Position numbers and translations under genes: made by a program. 64,000 nt of DNA, taken from assembly GCA_050298535.1 (NCBI GenBank), contig JBNKUI010000010.1, positions 62,001 through 126,000 on the forward strand, in the 5' to 3' direction. Positions 60,905 through 64,000 of this stretch are shown piece after piece; the first letter of the stretch is position 1, and the number at the start of each line of letters is the position of its first letter. Under the pieces are notes generated by a model. The model ran no database searches. It was not told where the DNA came from and was given only the letters and a program-made list of their open reading frames with translations. Source of the stretch: JABDMH01 sp050298535 (GTDB lineage Bacteria > Bacteroidota > Bacteroidia > Chitinophagales > Saprospiraceae).

Positions 60905-61870
60905 TCAATTATCAAAGCGGTACATCATTTCTTTCCAATTCGTGAATATGATGTTTTCCTCTGCAAAGAATTTCCATAGCTCAGGATCTGCAAACATCTC
61001 TGCCTCCCAGACACGTTGTTGCCAGGAGTTTGTTATTTCTTTCAACTCATCAGTATGATAAGAGGGGTGAAAGATGATTTCAGTGATACCATTTGGCAAT
61101 TCTCTTACCAATGACTTGAAGTTTTCCATCTTCTCCTCATACGTTTTCCCTGTGGGTACAGAAGTAAAGAAATCCAGTTTAGGTAAACTATATTTTTTTA
61201 CATGACTAATCATCTCTTCAGTAATCGGATAGCCTGCCTTCTTGAAATGATCCACGACCATCTCATTCTGCATACTAATTACCATCGCTGGAATGCGGTA
61301 TTCCTCGGCGACTTTTAAGTAGGCTTCTGTAAAATCATGATGGCCGTAGAGAGTCCCCATGTGTGTATCAATATGCGTTGGATTAAAGCCATCTGCTATT
61401 GCCTTATTTACCTGTGCTCGTATCTCTGCTTCAACCTCTTTGGCAGAAGCATTTCCCACGACCTGCTGCACACTATGCCACATATTACCTTCAGGATCAA
61501 TTAGACCGGGTACCTTGTCAGTCTCTACAACTGTTGGCCACCGGTATGTTTTCCACTCGCTGGTGAGTGTCAGGTGCAATCCCATGTCAAATTCCTGATA
61601 TTGTCGTCTCCAATCTGCCATCTCCTCATATCCGGGACAGGGTACCATGACGGCCGCTGACTGAATCATTTCATTTTGCAAATAATACACACCCGAATGG
61701 TTTGCCTCAGTGCACATTCCGATATCGTCTGCATGTAGCATGATCACCTTCCTTCCGGCAGGGTACCCCAATTTTTCGGCCCAGGTCTGAGACTGAGCCG
61801 GTATTGCCAGTAATAGTACCAGCAATGGTCCTAGCAACTCTCCGTTAAATTTCATGATATAACGCATCAT
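60905..61870 (-). CDS. Secreted YdjC/ChbG-like carbohydrate deacetylase
   Basis: A 321-aa protein with a signal peptide ending AIPAQSQ (ATG 61870, or 61855 for a shorter signal). The YdjC-type polysaccharide deacetylase motifs are VIMLHADDIGMC (metal-binding Asp pair), MGLHLTLTSEW and the HIDTHMGTLYGHHD stretch with metal-binding His. ChbG deacetylates chitooligosaccharides. Here the protein is exported, unlike the cytoplasmic ChbG. The next gene upstream on the strand is a DUF1080 protein 10 bp away, so both belong to an exported sugar-processing set. Confidence 0.88.
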   Translation of the reverse strand: MMRYIMKFNGELLGPLLVLLLAIPAQSQTWAEKLGYPAGRKVIMLHADDIGMCTEANHSGVYYLQNEMIQSAAVMVPCPGYEEMADWRRQYQEFDMGLHLTLTSEWKTYRWPTVVETDKVPGLIDPEGNMWHSVQQVVGNASAKEVEAEIRAQVNKAIADGFNPTHIDTHMGTLYGHHDFTEAYLKVAEEYRIPAMVISMQNEMVVDHFKKAGYPITEEMISHVKKYSLPKLDFFTSVPTGKTYEEKMENFKSLVRELPNGITEIIFHPSYHTDELKEITNSWQQRVWEAEMFADPELWKFFAEENIIFTNWKEMMYRFDN

Positions 61871-61880
61871 GTGGACAAAA

Positions 61881-62513
61881 CTAGGGCAATGGTCTTACCA
61901 TAATGTCTTTGTAGTAGACCGTACTACCTGGATCATGCGCTTGCAAAGCAAACGTACCGCTGCTGATTACCCGACCTTTCGATCCCTCATCACGGAGAGG
62001 GTTTTCGGGTTCTGTATAGTCAACCACTACGATGTCATTGATCTTAATGATTACTCGCTTGCCCTCCACTTTTATATATTCGGTATACCACTCATCATCA
62101 CCTACATAGTTCTCCTTCACATCCAGGATAGAATACAGGCTTCCTGTACGTCGCCAATCACTCTGAGAATTGTTGACCTGCACTTCATACCCTTTTGAAG
62201 GCCAACCTTCATCCTGATACTGCGTATGGAAATAAATGCCAGAGTTAGACCCCTTCTTAGTCATTACCTGAGCTTTAAACTCGAAATTCTTAAAATTATG
62301 GCCCTCAACCGGACCTGTATAGAAGAGGTGTGACCTTGCCCCATTCACTACGATTTTACCATCTTCCAGTTTTACTGATGCTTCGTGCTCATTATTGGTC
62401 CAGTCCTCAAGGGATGTACCGTCAAATAGCGAAATCCATTCGTCCTGAGCATTGGACGAGTTGATCACTAATCCCAGAAGAAATACCAGAAGATAAAGTT
62501 GCCTATAGATCAT
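61881..62513 (-). CDS. Secreted DUF1080 protein (3-keto-disaccharide hydrolase-like)
   Basis: A 210-aa protein with a signal peptide ending SSNAQ. The domain is DUF1080: WISLFDGTSLEDWTNN, then FEFKAQVMTKKGSNSGIYFHTQYQDEGWPSKGYEVQVNNSQ and GTFALQAHDPGSTVYYKDIMVRPL, with the GIYFH and EVQV motifs conserved. Members were recently linked to cleavage of 3-keto-glycosides formed by oxidation of sugars. It is 10 bp upstream of the ChbG-like gene, so the two are co-transcribed. Exact substrate is unknown. Confidence 0.88.
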   Translation of the reverse strand: MIYRQLYLLVFLLGLVINSSNAQDEWISLFDGTSLEDWTNNEHEASVKLEDGKIVVNGARSHLFYTGPVEGHNFKNFEFKAQVMTKKGSNSGIYFHTQYQDEGWPSKGYEVQVNNSQSDWRRTGSLYSILDVKENYVGDDEWYTEYIKVEGKRVIIKINDIVVVDYTEPENPLRDEGSKGRVISSGTFALQAHDPGSTVYYKDIMVRPLP

Positions 62514-62565
62514 ATCTAAATTTTTTGAAAAGATACGATGATTCCTGAAATCGAGATGATAGAGT

Positions 62566-63348
62566 CTAAATCAATGGCCGGTAAATCTGAAGATTTGTAT
62601 ACGAATCTCCTTTTGGAGAAAAATGTTCAGATTCGACAGAGAGCAATCCTCCCAGGACCACTCTTCGTTGAGTCCTGGCGATCATTCTATCATACATATA
62701 CTGCTCGGATACGATACCGCTATCTTCAATATAGCATCGACTTGTATGTATCTCATCGACTTTGTGTTTTTCACCATCTATCACCATCTCCGACTCTGCA
62801 TGTGATTCCAGCCCGTCAATTGTCCAGTTCAAATAGGCATGGATCCTATCGGGTTCTGCTTCAAGTCTATACGTAGCGGTCGTTGGCATTTTGCCTCTAA
62901 TGTAGTGCGACTCCTGGGGTAAGAATATCCATTGCTTGAGAAATGGTTGTATTATGAAATCACGGTCACTAATGCGCCAGGGAGGATCTTTTCTGTTTAC
63001 ACCCGCCAGATATAAGATCAGGCGATTGCCATCCACATCCCGTATATGAGCCTCGCGCCACATCCAACGTTGATCCACGGGATCCAAATCAAAGTTGAAA
63101 CCCGCCATCTTAAGTCTATTCACTAACTGATCCAGATGGTCTGATTCGAAATAGAGCACCGGTGTATCTTTTTTTGTATCGATGTTTTCCACATGATGTA
63201 TGGAGAAGGTCGTATTTCTCTCGGGGACAATCATGCGGACATATTTCGGTCGACTGTCTACGATCAGGCGAAGACCCAGGCACTCATAAAATCGCACCGC
63301 ACGATACAGATCGGAGGAGGGGATTGTGATCTGGTTCAAATCCATCAT
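62566..63348 (-). CDS. VOC (glyoxalase-like) protein with extra C-terminal domain
   Basis: A 260-aa protein. Residues 1-117 are a VOC domain (ITIPSSDLYRAVRFYECLGLRLIVDSRPK ... WREAHIRDVDGNRLILYLAG), carrying a metal-ligand pattern of His/Glu. Residues 118-260 form a second, beta-rich domain (EPDRIHAYLNWTIDGLESHAESEMVIDG, RRVVLGGLLSVESEHFSP), resembling no family I can name. Its ATG overlaps the cupin stop by 4 bp, so the two are made together. A dioxygenase or isomerase-type reaction on a small molecule is plausible, not shown. Confidence 0.8.
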   Translation of the reverse strand: MMDLNQITIPSSDLYRAVRFYECLGLRLIVDSRPKYVRMIVPERNTTFSIHHVENIDTKKDTPVLYFESDHLDQLVNRLKMAGFNFDLDPVDQRWMWREAHIRDVDGNRLILYLAGVNRKDPPWRISDRDFIIQPFLKQWIFLPQESHYIRGKMPTTATYRLEAEPDRIHAYLNWTIDGLESHAESEMVIDGEKHKVDEIHTSRCYIEDSGIVSEQYMYDRMIARTQRRVVLGGLLSVESEHFSPKGDSYTNLQIYRPLI

Positions 63349-63674
63349 GAACTTCCTTCCTTTTCACCACCTTCTGGTCCATAGAAAATCACCCAGGTTG
63401 CAAAATCTTCTGTAAAGGTTTCAAAGCGATGTGCTACACCTGCCGGTACAAATAGGAAATCACCGGTCTCAAATGTAAATATTTCGTCACCCTTGCTGAA
63501 GGTACCACTACCTGAAATAATTACATATACCTCATCTCGGGTATGCGGAGTCTGATGATCTTTTCCAATCGGTTTATAGACTTCCACGGATAGCGAACCA
63601 TGGGTAAAGACTTCAGTAAACCTTTGTTCTGATCGTTCAAGTAATTTAAGTGCTACTTTAGGGTCCACCTTCAT
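63345..63674 (-). CDS. Small cupin-domain protein
   Basis: A 109-aa single-cupin protein. The metal-binding motif 1 is HTRDEVYVIISGSGTF (G-x5-H-x3,4-E-x6-G pattern; His, Asp/Glu present) and motif 2 is GDFLFVPAGVAHRFE. It is probably metal-dependent and could be an isomerase, dioxygenase or ligand-binding sensor. The stop overlaps the VOC gene start by 4 bp, indicating a two-gene translationally coupled unit that may feed the DUF1080/ChbG-like pair 53 bp further downstream. Confidence 0.85.
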   Translation of the reverse strand: MKVDPKVALKLLERSEQRFTEVFTHGSLSVEVYKPIGKDHQTPHTRDEVYVIISGSGTFSKGDEIFTFETGDFLFVPAGVAHRFETFTEDFATWVIFYGPEGGEKEGSS

Positions 63675-63919
63675 TTTTACTGCGTTTAGGAAACCCTAAT
63701 GTAGCACCTTACATTTCAATATTCAATATCCCCTGAGGTATGTGGTCAACTTATTTATACTAATCAGTAGCATACACCCCTGGAATGTTAAAATGTAATT
63801 TCAAAATGGATGCACCGGATAATTTCTGCCTACCACCCGTCGTTTTACATGCACAACAATATTTGAAAACATGATCATATCACTCATTTTGTTCCTACTG
63901 ACACGAAAGTAATCAGCTC

Positions 63920-64000
63920 ATGGATCGCAGAACTTTCTGCAAAGTCTTCCCCTCTCTGGCTGCCTTTGGCACTTTACCGCTCAAAAGTATAATTAGAAAT
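63920..64000 (+). CDS. N-terminus of a Tat-exported protein (cut by window end)
   Basis: 27 codons are present from ATG 63920: MDRRTFCKVFPSLAAFG and on to the window edge. The RRTFCK stretch followed by a hydrophobic segment is a twin-arginine signal. Bacteroidota sugar-related oxidoreductases and sugar-phosphate isomerase/epimerase-like proteins commonly begin this way, and the neighbouring genes handle sugars, but identity cannot be set from this fragment. The 245-bp gap before it (63675-63919) holds no gene I can support. Confidence 0.65.
   Translation, partial: MDRRTFCKVFPSLAAFGTLPLKSIIRN

Overview
This 64 kb window is chromosomal DNA from a member of the Bacteroidota, most likely an environmental Saprospiria- or Cytophagia-like lineage; the exact clade is inference. 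Support comes from many short lipoprotein signals (a Cys followed by Ser/Asp/Asn), TAnnTTTG-type -7 promoter elements (for example upstream of the ferredoxin gene and of amt), a YtxJ/bacillithiol-type protein, the kdsC-ubiA-maf gene order and Bacteroidota-style TyrS. Coding density is high. Many convergent gene pairs overlap by 4-13 bp, and several same-strand pairs are joined by ATGA or TAATG overlaps. I found no tRNA, rRNA, CRISPR array, insertion sequence or prophage, and no gene-free gap longer than 300 bp.

Layout. 0-10 kb: a DUF697/SHOCT protein convergent with an Mrr-like nuclease-fold protein ending in a CFI-box domain; a lipoprotein alpha/beta hydrolase with pdhB; mpl; a small lipoprotein followed by ytxJ and mnmD; a hydrolase and an EamA transporter. 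10-20 kb: a Trp/Arg-rich secreted protein, an ABC-F ATPase, a TetR regulator with a perfect palindromic operator, a five-gene minus-strand block (glycosyltransferase, B12-radical SAM, methyltransferase, two exported proteins), then a membrane LytTR regulator followed by four phased direct repeats. 20-31 kb: aceK-typA-ygiQ plus a small gene, an FKBP lipoprotein, a sodium/solute symporter, an aldo/keto reductase and an SDR.

31-45 kb: tandem zinc-ribbon membrane paralogues, a beta-barrel protein with a Lys/Arg tail, a double-AAA+ ATPase with a duplicated N-terminal beta module, ferredoxin-iscX-kdsC-ubiA-maf, prmA, folD, tyrS and an orphan TRAP-type binding lipoprotein. 45-51 kb: two PQQ-type sugar dehydrogenases (one coupled to a cytochrome c), an SDR, a SUKH-like protein, a HAD hydrolase and DUF1415. 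51-64 kb: a GH113-like glycosidase, a DEAD-box helicase, amt-PII, an sdpR-sdpI-hydrolase operon with a perfect 9-6-9 operator, a serine hydrolase, a second B12-radical SAM with a CX4CX2C motif, and a secreted sugar-catabolism set (ChbG-like, DUF1080, VOC, cupin, and the start of a Tat-exported protein).

No defence island or large biosynthetic cluster is obvious. The best candidates for something undescribed are the duplicated N-terminal module on the CbbX-type double AAA+ protein, the degenerate Mrr/CFI-box protein beside a DUF697 gene, the phased repeats between the LytTR gene and its membrane-protein neighbour, the sdpR-sdpI operon extended by a hydrolase, and the glycosyltransferase/radical SAM/exported-protein block.
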